A stretch of 64,000 nucleotides of DNA from Armatimonadota bacterium (GTDB lineage Bacteria > Armatimonadota > Fimbriimonadia > Fimbriimonadales > Fimbriimonadaceae): assembly GCA_017303935.1 (NCBI GenBank), contig JAFLBD010000002.1:434001-498000 (forward strand). The letters are read 5' to 3'. Every line of letters begins with the position of its first letter. Position 1 is the first letter of the stretch. Of this stretch, positions 17,783 through 25,354 are shown one piece after another. The notes under the pieces are model-generated. The model searched no databases. It was not told where the DNA came from and worked only from the letters and a program-made list of their open reading frames with translations. The position numbers and the translations under genes are program-made.

Positions 17783-19185
17783 CGGGAAGATCGATCGCGA
17801 AATGGAGGGCGAACTTCAGAAGAATTGTTAGGTTTTTCAGTTGGCTGACTTAATGTGGTGTCTGAAAGATAGTCTTTTCGCCACTTCACGCCCCGAACGA
17901 CTTCGGCTTCATAAGCACTAGCTTCTGCCAAAGTATTCAGCTTGTACTTTCGAATCACGTTTGTGAGCACCGTCGTCAAGTTGCCAAAGGTGCCAGTGTT
18001 GACCTTCCGGTCCATCAAGGTTGCCATTCCAGCTTCTGACTTGATGAACTCCTTGACCTTAGCCGTGTAAAGCTTGCCGTCCACAGTGACCAAGACTTGG
18101 TCGTCTGCCGGATAGTACAGCGCCTTTGCGACCCGAAGCTGGGCCAGCCGGTTCGGAACGCTGACTCTGCCCGCTCGCTGGAACACGGCGATCAGTCGCT
18201 TGTCCTGAATAATCTGTGCTGCGGCGTTCGAACCAAACGTGGATTCTCCCGTATCGAGGTTCAAAGCGATCAATTCGCCCTTTGGAGTCACGTCGATTCC
18301 GCGACTCTTGAAATCGTTGTCGTAGGCAGCGGGATCGTTTTGCTTTTGCGACAGGAGCACTTGACCGAGGCTCCCTGCGCCTCCGGAGAGGCATGCAAAC
18401 TGGATGAATCCAACGCTGACAAATCCGGTGTCGTAAGTGTTCACGCTATCAAATCCACCTTCTAGGATCGAGACAGCAGTGAAGACTTTGCGTTCACTTT
18501 CACTAATCCCTGCGGAGACCAGCAGCTTCTGGATTTCGTTGGACGGCATGTTGCGCATGGCCTGGCCGCCATCCATCACGCCTTCCCTAAATCGGTAGTA
18601 GGCGAACTTTGCACGCATGTTCGGGTTGTCTTCAAACTCGTGCTTGCAATCCGGGAAGATGATCAAGTGTCGCTGAGGGGTGACGACTTCTGCAAATTCG
18701 GGCGGATTTGGCATGATTTGGACCAAGTCAGCCGGAATCGGTCCTGGATCCTGTGCGAATTCGGGCACGGGTTGGGCAAGACCTTGAATCTCTTGGTTGC
18801 GGGATTGGGCTACTTGAGCGCAATTCGCCCGGTCAAACTTGATCTTTCCTTCGACCCAAGCGTCCCACCGAGTCTTCATTTCGGCAGTGACGGTGATGTT
18901 CGTGGCTGGGGCGACCTTGCCTCTTCCCACGTTTCGTTCGTAGTTCCAAATCCATTTTGAGGCTTCCGGGTTCAATCGGACTTGCCAGTAACCGACTTTC
19001 GAGGCGTTCGCTGGTGCGCCAACAACGTACGTAACCGTGTCTGCCCAGTAGCGCCGAATGCCCAGAGCGGCGGATTCAGAGAATCCTTTCCGCGCTTTAG
19101 CTTCGCTGATACTTGGGATACCAGACAACAGCGCAAGGGCAAGAGTCGAGATCCCGAATGTGAACTTCAATTGAGCCAACCTCAT
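17779..19185 (-). CDS. Secreted lysozyme-fold protein (putative peptidoglycan hydrolase)
   Basis: 468 aa with an N-terminal signal peptide (hydrophobic residues 8-22, cleavage likely after SEA near 29). The central segment SILEGGFDSVNTYDTGFVSV, followed by GFIQF and a glycine-rich stretch, resembles lysozyme-superfamily domains in which the Glu (here E242) is catalytic. That match is recognition by eye, not a search result. The N-terminal 150 residues and the C-terminal 120 are unassigned. It is secreted and lies directly upstream of the surface-polysaccharide operon on the same strand, so a role in opening the wall for glycan or envelope assembly is possible. Confidence 0.6.
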   Translation of the reverse strand: MRLAQLKFTFGISTLALALLSGIPSISEAKARKGFSESAALGIRRYWADTVTYVVGAPANASKVGYWQVRLNPEASKWIWNYERNVGRGKVAPATNITVTAEMKTRWDAWVEGKIKFDRANCAQVAQSRNQEIQGLAQPVPEFAQDPGPIPADLVQIMPNPPEFAEVVTPQRHLIIFPDCKHEFEDNPNMRAKFAYYRFREGVMDGGQAMRNMPSNEIQKLLVSAGISESERKVFTAVSILEGGFDSVNTYDTGFVSVGFIQFACLSGGAGSLGQVLLSQKQNDPAAYDNDFKSRGIDVTPKGELIALNLDTGESTFGSNAAAQIIQDKRLIAVFQRAGRVSVPNRLAQLRVAKALYYPADDQVLVTVDGKLYTAKVKEFIKSEAGMATLMDRKVNTGTFGNLTTVLTNVIRKYKLNTLAEASAYEAEVVRGVKWRKDYLSDTTLSQPTEKPNNSSEVRPPFRDRSSR

Positions 19186-19246
19186 AGTAAGAGCATTGGC
19201 TCAATATTAGCGGAAATTCATCCAAGAGTGCTAATTTTGCTGGGAT

Positions 19247-20476
19247 TTAGGCTCGAATCAATGGAAGATGCTCGAACTTTCCAGCCAGCACTTTCTGGCT
19301 ATCGCCGCCCATCCAGCTATCGAGCGCCGTAGCGTAAACCTGCCTAAAGTCAACCGCAAACTGGACGTCGCCATCATTTAGATTCTGCAAGTCTGGGATC
19401 GGGCCATAGAATCCGCCCTTGACCGGCTTGCCCACCACGAACATCGGAGCCGCGGCACCATGGTCGGTTCCCATGCTGGCATTTTCGTAACTTCGTCGGC
19501 CAAATTCGGAGAAGACGAGCACGACAACTTTGTCCGCTTTGCCGATCGCTTCCATTTCTCGCATGAATGCGAGCAAGGAGTCGCCAAATCCTTTCATCAG
19601 ATTCTGGTGAGACTCTGCTTGTTTGGCGTGGGTGTCGAATCCGCCTGCGCTAAAGTACAGCACTCTCGTCGCTGGGGAAGTCGCGATAAGCTGCGATATC
19701 TGCTTGAATCCTGCGCCAAAGGCACCATCAGGATAAATCTGCTTTGGTGAGAAGGTTTTGAGCTTATCGCGCAATGTGGCCATCGCGTCCAGTGCGGATT
19801 TGTTGGCCGCTTGGACCACGCCCTCACCGCCAGAAGCAGCAGAGCCTTGAATCTCCCGAAGCATTTTCTCGACATCTGGATCACCGACCATCGACTGGAT
19901 ATCGGCGAGAGACGCAAAGCATGGGATCGAAACATCATCTGCTTGAAGTGCTCGCGGCTTGTCGGTCGAAAGCCCCAATGCGTAAACCGGGTTGAGCGCG
20001 CCCTTTTCGCTCATGAGGTCGAGGTGGCGACCAATCCAGCCGTAAGGAAGCGCGGTCTCTGGCGATGCCGATTGCCAGATTTCCATGCTCTTGAAATGGC
20101 TTCGATTCGGGCGGGGATAACCACAACCGTTCACAACGGCGACTTTGCCTTCTTTATAGAGGGTCTCAAGGCCAGTCAGCGCTGGGTGAAGTCCCATCTT
20201 GTCCGAGATTCGAAGGACCTTGTCAGCAGGAATTCCGAGCGTCGGTCGAAGCGTGTAGTAGCGCGGATCGGTGTAGGGAATGACGGTGTTCAGACCATCG
20301 TTTCCGCCCGAAAGTTGGCACACCACGAGGATGCCATCCGGGTCGATATTCTTGCCTTGTGCGGTTCGAATAACATCGGACTTTGCAATCGCGCTCAACC
20401 ACGCGGGCGCGGCCAGTCCTACCGCAATCATCGTGCCCTTTTTCAGCACATCTCGTCTTGACATCGAGTCGCTCAT
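19247..20476 (-). CDS. DUF1501 family protein with Tat signal
   Basis: 409 aa. The N-terminus SRRDVLKKGTMIAVGLAAPA is a twin-arginine signal, so the protein is exported folded. The body has the DUF1501 hallmarks: VVCQLSGGNDGLNTVIPY, the NRSHFKSMEIWQ segment, VLVFSEFGRR and TDHGAAAPMFVVG, which is the sulfatase/alkaline-phosphatase-like metal-site pattern. Function is unknown for the family. DUF1501 genes are often paired with DUF1800, but none is seen here. An AT-rich promoter-like stretch (TATAAG on the minus strand) and a GAGG ribosome site precede the start. Confidence 0.88.
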   Translation of the reverse strand: MSDSMSRRDVLKKGTMIAVGLAAPAWLSAIAKSDVIRTAQGKNIDPDGILVVCQLSGGNDGLNTVIPYTDPRYYTLRPTLGIPADKVLRISDKMGLHPALTGLETLYKEGKVAVVNGCGYPRPNRSHFKSMEIWQSASPETALPYGWIGRHLDLMSEKGALNPVYALGLSTDKPRALQADDVSIPCFASLADIQSMVGDPDVEKMLREIQGSAASGGEGVVQAANKSALDAMATLRDKLKTFSPKQIYPDGAFGAGFKQISQLIATSPATRVLYFSAGGFDTHAKQAESHQNLMKGFGDSLLAFMREMEAIGKADKVVVLVFSEFGRRSYENASMGTDHGAAAPMFVVGKPVKGGFYGPIPDLQNLNDGDVQFAVDFRQVYATALDSWMGGDSQKVLAGKFEHLPLIRA

Positions 20477-20517
20477 AATTTGATCCTCGCTAGAACTTAT
20501 CTTATATCGAAACTGTT

Positions 20518-20982
20518 GTGAATAGTGACGGATGCCTAGGACCGAAGTTCACTGGTATAACCCAAGAAACAATTTTGAACCGCCTCACCCAGTCTATTTT
20601 TGCTTCGTTGGTGCTGACCGCACTCACGATGGGAGTCTTTTCAGCCGCACAGTCTGTTGGCCCGGAGAGTGTTGTGCGCCGCTGGATTCGCGCCGTTCAA
20701 TCAGGTGATGCTTCGTCGGCGTCGGTGCTGATCAACCAACCGCTTCAATCGCAATATTCCGGTTGGCTGATCGACGCTGCCGCTACGTTGCCAGCGGGAT
20801 CATCTACACGTTTGGTGAGTAAGCAACGAAGCGGATCGCTGGTGATCTTGACCACCGAGCACCGAGTGAATCCGACCATGGCGGCGGCACGGTATTGGGT
20901 GCTCCAGCGAGAAGGCGGAAAATGGCGGATTGACCCCCAACGCACTTACCAATTTGTCGACCAAGCCGTACGTATGCCTTGA
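20518..20982 (+). CDS. Exported protein, NTF2-like fold suspected
   Basis: Up to 154 aa. The frame opens at GTG 20518; an internal TTG at 20575 would give a tidier signal peptide (NRLTQSIFASLVLTALTMGVFS then AQS). The mature part begins with a VVRRWIRAVQSGDASSA segment and ends in a YWVLQREGGKWRIDP strand, which is reminiscent of NTF2/DUF4878-like domains that form a cone around a ligand pocket. It precedes a second small protein of similar architecture at 21010. Function is unknown. Confidence 0.6.
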   Translation: MNSDGCLGPKFTGITQETILNRLTQSIFASLVLTALTMGVFSAAQSVGPESVVRRWIRAVQSGDASSASVLINQPLQSQYSGWLIDAAATLPAGSSTRLVSKQRSGSLVILTTEHRVNPTMAAARYWVLQREGGKWRIDPQRTYQFVDQAVRMP

Positions 20983-21009
20983 TAGGTCACAATAGAAGCG
21001 CTCGAAGTT

Positions 21010-21462
21010 ATGCAAAATCGCTCGCGAATTCGAAATGGAAGAGCTAATCCCATCGTGGTGTTGGGTTTGGCTGGTCTTTTGGTCATCGGCGGATTCCTGC
21101 TATTCAATCAAGAATCGCCGGATTCGGCGGGTGCGAAGTTCATGTTTGCTCTTGCCAAAGGTGACTCGGCCAAGCTGACTGATCTCAGTTACATCAGCGG
21201 TGCATCGAAAGAGGATATCAAGAAGCAATGGGATTACGCTACGAAGGTGGCGGCGCCTCATTATCTGTTCGCGTTTCGCCTGAATGGGTCCAGCCAGTCG
21301 AGCCCGGATGAAGCTTCGGTTAAGGTGATGATGTTCCGCAACGTCGGCGATCCCGGTTCATACGAAGAGAAGTTTGAACTTCCGATGGTGCGAAAAGAAG
21401 GTCGTTGGCTGGTCGACGTCGCAGGCATCAATCGTGGGCTTTATCCGGCGCTGCCCAGATAA
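21010..21462 (+). CDS. Membrane-anchored small protein, NTF2-like fold suspected
   Basis: 150 aa. A basic N-terminus (QNRSRIRNGR), one transmembrane segment at about residues 13-31, then an extracytoplasmic domain with AKFMFALAKGDSAKLTDLSY and an ending EGRWLVDVAGINRGLYP. The outline (helix bundle first, then strands with a GRWLVD/GKWRID edge) repeats that of the protein encoded at 20518, so the two may be distant duplicates. Function is unknown. It starts 27 nt after the previous stop. Confidence 0.65.
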   Translation: MQNRSRIRNGRANPIVVLGLAGLLVIGGFLLFNQESPDSAGAKFMFALAKGDSAKLTDLSYISGASKEDIKKQWDYATKVAAPHYLFAFRLNGSSQSSPDEASVKVMMFRNVGDPGSYEEKFELPMVRKEGRWLVDVAGINRGLYPALPR

Positions 21463-21474
21463 CCGCGCCTGACT

Positions 21475-22428
21475 ATGATTTTTCGCATTGAATCTCCAGG
21501 GGCGCACTCGGTTTCGTTTGCCAGCGACCTTTTTGGATGGGATCGACCCAGGCCGATGAAGCGTGCCGGGGATCACTGGGAGCTCTCGGTGGATCTCCCA
21601 GACGATTCCCGCGTTGAATATCAATTCGTGGTGGATGGACATTGGACGCTTGATCCGACGCATGACACCCACGTCAGTAACGGCATCGGGGGATTCAATA
21701 GCGTTTTTGAAGGCAAGGCATACCGATACGATTGCCCCAACGACACTCCAAAGCAAACCATCCTTCGTTATGCGCGGCAAGTCGCTGGGCACGCGGATGC
21801 GCGAACCATCACGGTTTTTGCCCCGGAATCCGCCAAACAGGACCTGCCGATTTTCATTTATGCCGATGGCGGCGATTACGAGACTTTCTGCAAACCGCAG
21901 AACATCTTTGCAAATCTCGGACTAGAAGTGGCCACGGTTCTTGTGCCGCCTTGCAACCGAATGTCGGAGTATTGGAAGTCGAGCGCTCCATACGAGGAGT
22001 ACATCGTTCACGACGTCCTTCCTGCGGTCAGAAACCTCGTTCGGAAGGCGTCCAAGGCGCCACAAGACGTCTATGTTGGCGGCGCGAGCCTCGGAGGATT
22101 GATTAGCATGCGAATCGCCCAGCGCTATCCGGACATTGTTCAAGGTGGAGTACACAGTCAGTCCGGAGCTTTTTGGGCTTCGCCAGGGGTCTTGGCGATT
22201 TCTGCGCTCAAACGGCTGCATCCAGACCTTAAGCTCTTTTTTGATTGGGGACGATTTGAGGGTGTTTTGACCGTCTCGAACGACCGAATGACGGATGCGC
22301 TCCGACGGTTGGAGAAGCCTCACGGAGTGGCGATTTCGAACGAGGGCCACAACTGGACGGCTTGGCGAGCGAGATTTGCGGCCGGCGCAAACTATTTGTG
22401 CTCGGATAACTCTAAGAAATCGCTTTAG
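21475..22428 (+). CDS. Esterase with N-terminal CBM48/E-set-like domain
   Basis: 317 aa without a signal peptide. Residues 1-80 form a beta-sandwich of the glycogen-binding/CBM48 type (DLFGWDRPRPMKRAGDHWEL, then YQFVVDGHWTLDP). Residues about 95-310 are an esterase-D/Fes-like alpha/beta hydrolase, with nucleophile S205 in GGASLGG and a probable catalytic His in EGHNW near 296. Similar two-domain proteins act on siderophore esters or on acetylated and feruloylated saccharides. The substrate is unknown, and cytoplasmic location speaks against a polymer-degrading role outside the cell. Confidence 0.8.
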   Translation: MIFRIESPGAHSVSFASDLFGWDRPRPMKRAGDHWELSVDLPDDSRVEYQFVVDGHWTLDPTHDTHVSNGIGGFNSVFEGKAYRYDCPNDTPKQTILRYARQVAGHADARTITVFAPESAKQDLPIFIYADGGDYETFCKPQNIFANLGLEVATVLVPPCNRMSEYWKSSAPYEEYIVHDVLPAVRNLVRKASKAPQDVYVGGASLGGLISMRIAQRYPDIVQGGVHSQSGAFWASPGVLAISALKRLHPDLKLFFDWGRFEGVLTVSNDRMTDALRRLEKPHGVAISNEGHNWTAWRARFAAGANYLCSDNSKKSL

Positions 22429-22476
22429 GTTTGCCAATCATTTCAATAACCCACGATTTTTGCGGGGTTGGCAAAC
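22429..22476 (+). promoter_or_regulatory. Bulged inverted repeat in front of the Wza-type gene
   Basis: Arms 22429-22437 and 22468-22476 match perfectly over 9 bp, with a second pairing inside (AACCC with GGGTT). It starts right after the esterase stop and ends 3 nt before the ATG at 22480, so it would cover the ribosome-binding region. No U-run follows. It could be an operator or a translation-control hairpin. Confidence 0.45.
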
Positions 22477-22479
22477 GAT

Positions 22480-23868
22480 ATGAAACGATCTCTCATCGCC
22501 CTTTCAATGGTGTCGGCACTCGCGTGCGCTCAAACTCTGGGCCAGGCCAATGTGTTTCGATTTAAGCCCGGCGATGGATTGAAGGTCGTTGTTCTCGGAT
22601 TCTCCGAGTATCAGGGCGACTATGTGGTTCTCAGCGACGGAACTGTGAGCGGAATCGGATTTGGCAACCTCAAGCTCGAAGGATTGACGATTTCTCAAGC
22701 TCAGGACCAGATCACAACGCGGATGAAGCGCTATGTCCGAGATCCCAAAGTCTCCATTGTCATCACCCAAGAACGTCAACAGGCGGTCTTTGTGGTCCGA
22801 GGTGACGGTGATGCTTCCGCTTCAACATCTGGTGGCGGTGGATACCCGTTCCAGCCTAACCTCGAACTTCGACAAGTCATCGCGATGAGCAAAATGCCAT
22901 CGCCGCTCGACATGTTTGAAACTCGAATCTATCGGCAAGGCAAACAGGTTGCCACAGTTGATTTGGCAAAACTCATGAAGGGCGACGGTGCCCAATGGAA
23001 TGGCCCAATGCAACCCGGCGATTTGGTGACGATTATGCCTGTCCCACTTGTGCGCGTTTGGGTGCTCGGACTGGTTCGATCACCGGGCGAAAAGCGCATC
23101 CGTTCGGGCGCAGATATTTTCCAAGCGATCGCTAGCGCGGGAGAAATCACCGCTGAGCCTTCAGTTTTTGATGAAATCGAAATCACCGTTCGACGCGGTC
23201 CAGAGAACTACACCTTTGCGCCGAGAAGAGATTTTGGCAACAACGAGTTCATGCTCCAAGACGGCGATACGGTCGTCGTTCAGCCTCCACAGCGCCTGAA
23301 AGTTTCGGTGAGCGGTTATGTGGCGAAGCCCGGAGATTTTGGCGTTCGCGAAGGAACGACCCTTCCCCAACTTGTTGGCGCAACCGCTGGTGGCGTCACT
23401 CAAGATGGAACGGGGGAAGGCGTGCTGATTTTCAGAAATGGTGAAGTGTTGGTAGGCAACGCAAACCCAAGCCCAACTGAACCGGGCATGCCGATTTTGA
23501 ACGGCGATTCGGTTTATGTTTTGCGCAATGAGCGCGGATTTTATGTGATGGGCAAAGTCATAAAGCCAGGGCTTGTGCCGATGATTGACGGCAGAAATTA
23601 CCGATTGATCGACGCGATTGGCGCCTCTGGAGGGCTCGATCCATCCGGCTCGTTGCACCGAGTCACCTTGATGACTAACGAAGGCGGCAAACTGGTGGCC
23701 AAGGAATACCATTTGGACAAATTTGTCAAAGATGGTGACTTGAGCCAAAACCCAGCCCTCAAAGATGACGACGTTGTTTTTGTCGGCACACCTAAGGGAA
23801 TCACGTTGCAAGGTGTCAGCCAAGCACTCAGCGGCGCGCTAGTCGTCGAATCTTTACTAAGGCGATAA
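22480..23868 (+). CDS. Polysaccharide export protein with SLBB domains (Wza-like)
   Basis: About 462 aa from the ATG at 22480; an in-frame TTG at 22468 is an alternative. A Sec signal peptide is present (KRSLIALSMVSALACAQTLG), followed by a poly_export domain (FRFKPGDGLKVVVLGFSEYQGDYVVLSDGTV, split here over several strands) and at least two SLBB domains (VWVLGLVRSPGEKRI; VSVSGYVAKPGDFGV; FYVMGKVIKPGLVPM). It should form the periplasmic/outer-membrane exit of a Wzy-dependent glycan. The Ala-Cys in the signal region does not make a convincing lipobox. It stands 5 kb away from the wzx/wzy/wzz genes. Confidence 0.85.
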   Translation: MKRSLIALSMVSALACAQTLGQANVFRFKPGDGLKVVVLGFSEYQGDYVVLSDGTVSGIGFGNLKLEGLTISQAQDQITTRMKRYVRDPKVSIVITQERQQAVFVVRGDGDASASTSGGGGYPFQPNLELRQVIAMSKMPSPLDMFETRIYRQGKQVATVDLAKLMKGDGAQWNGPMQPGDLVTIMPVPLVRVWVLGLVRSPGEKRIRSGADIFQAIASAGEITAEPSVFDEIEITVRRGPENYTFAPRRDFGNNEFMLQDGDTVVVQPPQRLKVSVSGYVAKPGDFGVREGTTLPQLVGATAGGVTQDGTGEGVLIFRNGEVLVGNANPSPTEPGMPILNGDSVYVLRNERGFYVMGKVIKPGLVPMIDGRNYRLIDAIGASGGLDPSGSLHRVTLMTNEGGKLVAKEYHLDKFVKDGDLSQNPALKDDDVVFVGTPKGITLQGVSQALSGALVVESLLRR

Positions 23869-23906
23869 CAACGCCGCATTTGCTTCGCGGGCCATAATCA
23901 CCATAT

Positions 23907-24437
23907 ATGAGCGTGGTGGTTCTGGATGCGCAGGCGATGAAACGGACTTTGGGCCGTTTGGCGCACGAGATTTTGGAGGCCAATGGAGGCGGCCAGAACT
24001 TGGTAGTGCTCGGAATCCTGAAAAAAGGTTGGCCGGTCGCCAAGCGTCTCGCCTTTCTGATGGCGCAGATCGAAGACAGCCCGATATCTCACGGGAAACT
24101 CGATATTTCGGGCGCGCGCGACGACCGCGAATCCTCCGATCAAAACCAAAGCGAAGTCCCGTTTTCGATCACTGGAAAGAACGTCGTCTTGGTGGACGAA
24201 GTGATTTACACCGGTCGCACGATCCGGGCGGCGCTCAACGAAATGCTCAAATATGGTCGTCCGGCCAGCGTCAAATTGGCAGTATTGATCGATCGTGGCC
24301 ATCGCGAACTGCCGATCCAGCCTGATTACTGCGGCAAGTCGATCGTCACTGCGCCAAACGACTTTATCGAGATGAAACTTGCAGAATTTGACGGCGAAGA
24401 CGCCGTGATTCATTATTCGGAAGGAGAGAGAGCATGA
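23907..24437 (+). CDS. pyrR: Bifunctional pyr operon regulator / uracil phosphoribosyltransferase
   Basis: PyrR senses UMP/PRPP and, in many bacteria, binds pyr mRNA leaders to control attenuation; it also has uracil phosphoribosyltransferase activity. 176 aa with the PRPP-binding loop VVLVDEVIYTGRT at residues 93-105 and the RDDRES segment near 71. It heads pyrR-pyrB-pyrC with 4-nt overlaps. Only 38 nt separate it from the previous stop, and I see no PyrR-type leader hairpin there, so attenuation would have to act elsewhere or not at all. Confidence 0.92.
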   Translation: MSVVVLDAQAMKRTLGRLAHEILEANGGGQNLVVLGILKKGWPVAKRLAFLMAQIEDSPISHGKLDISGARDDRESSDQNQSEVPFSITGKNVVLVDEVIYTGRTIRAALNEMLKYGRPASVKLAVLIDRGHRELPIQPDYCGKSIVTAPNDFIEMKLAEFDGEDAVIHYSEGERA

Positions 24438-25354
24438 GTCGAAATCTAACCAGCATTCGAAACCTCAAGCAAAGCGAGATTCAAGACTTGCTGAAGCTTG
24501 CGGCAGAGTTCAAAAAGGGCATCAATCACGACACGCCGATGAAGTCACACGGCAACAAGGTGATCGGCCTTCTGTTCTTTGAAAACAGCACGCGAACACG
24601 GGTTAGCTTCGAGCAAGCGGCAAACTACCTTGGCTACCGCGTGAGCAGTTTTGCCGCGCAAAGCTCATCGCTTTCGAAAGGGGAAACGCTGAAAGATACG
24701 CTGCTGACACTCAAAGGCGAGCGATTGGATGCCTTGGTGATGCGTCATCGTTCCAGCGGCTCGGCGAATCTTGCGGCTCGATTCTTTGGAGGCCCGATCG
24801 TCAACGCAGGTGATGGCGAGCACGAGCACCCCACGCAAGCTCTCGGCGATGCATTGACCATCCTGGAAAAGAAACGACATTTTCAGGGTCTCAAAGTCGC
24901 CATCGTGGGTGATATCTTGCACTCGCGGGTCGCTCGTTCGAACGCTTGGCTCCTCAGCAAAATGGGTGCTGAATTGCACTTTGTTGGCCCCAAGATGCTG
25001 ATGCCAACCGATGGTGGAAGGCTTCCAGGTGCGATCCACCACGATCTTCTCGCTGGAATCGAAGGCGCCGACGTGATCATGTGCTTACGCCTACAAAAGG
25101 AACGGATGTCAGACGGACTGCTGAGCTCTGTCGGTGAATTCCGCCGGATGTACCAAGTCAATCGAGAAACTCTAAAGGTGGCCAAAGATGATTGTCTGGT
25201 AATGCACCCAGGCCCGCTTAATCGTGGAATTGAGCTGGATGACTTTGCCGCAGACGGACCGAATTCGGTCATCCACCGGCAAGTCGAAAATGGAATTTTT
25301 GTTCGCATGGCGGCCTTGCACTGGGTGTTTGAAGGCAACGGAGAATCGAAATGA
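24434..25354 (+). CDS. pyrB: Aspartate carbamoyltransferase catalytic subunit
   Basis: Second step of de novo pyrimidine synthesis, forming N-carbamoyl-aspartate from carbamoyl phosphate and aspartate. 306 aa with the carbamoyl-phosphate site STRTR (residues 52-56), the SSLSKGET loop, MRHRSSGS and HPTQALGDA. No regulatory pyrI gene is present, in keeping with PyrR-containing operons. The start overlaps the pyrR stop by 4 nt, and the gene's own stop overlaps pyrC by 4 nt. Confidence 0.95.
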   Translation: MSRNLTSIRNLKQSEIQDLLKLAAEFKKGINHDTPMKSHGNKVIGLLFFENSTRTRVSFEQAANYLGYRVSSFAAQSSSLSKGETLKDTLLTLKGERLDALVMRHRSSGSANLAARFFGGPIVNAGDGEHEHPTQALGDALTILEKKRHFQGLKVAIVGDILHSRVARSNAWLLSKMGAELHFVGPKMLMPTDGGRLPGAIHHDLLAGIEGADVIMCLRLQKERMSDGLLSSVGEFRRMYQVNRETLKVAKDDCLVMHPGPLNRGIELDDFAADGPNSVIHRQVENGIFVRMAALHWVFEGNGESK

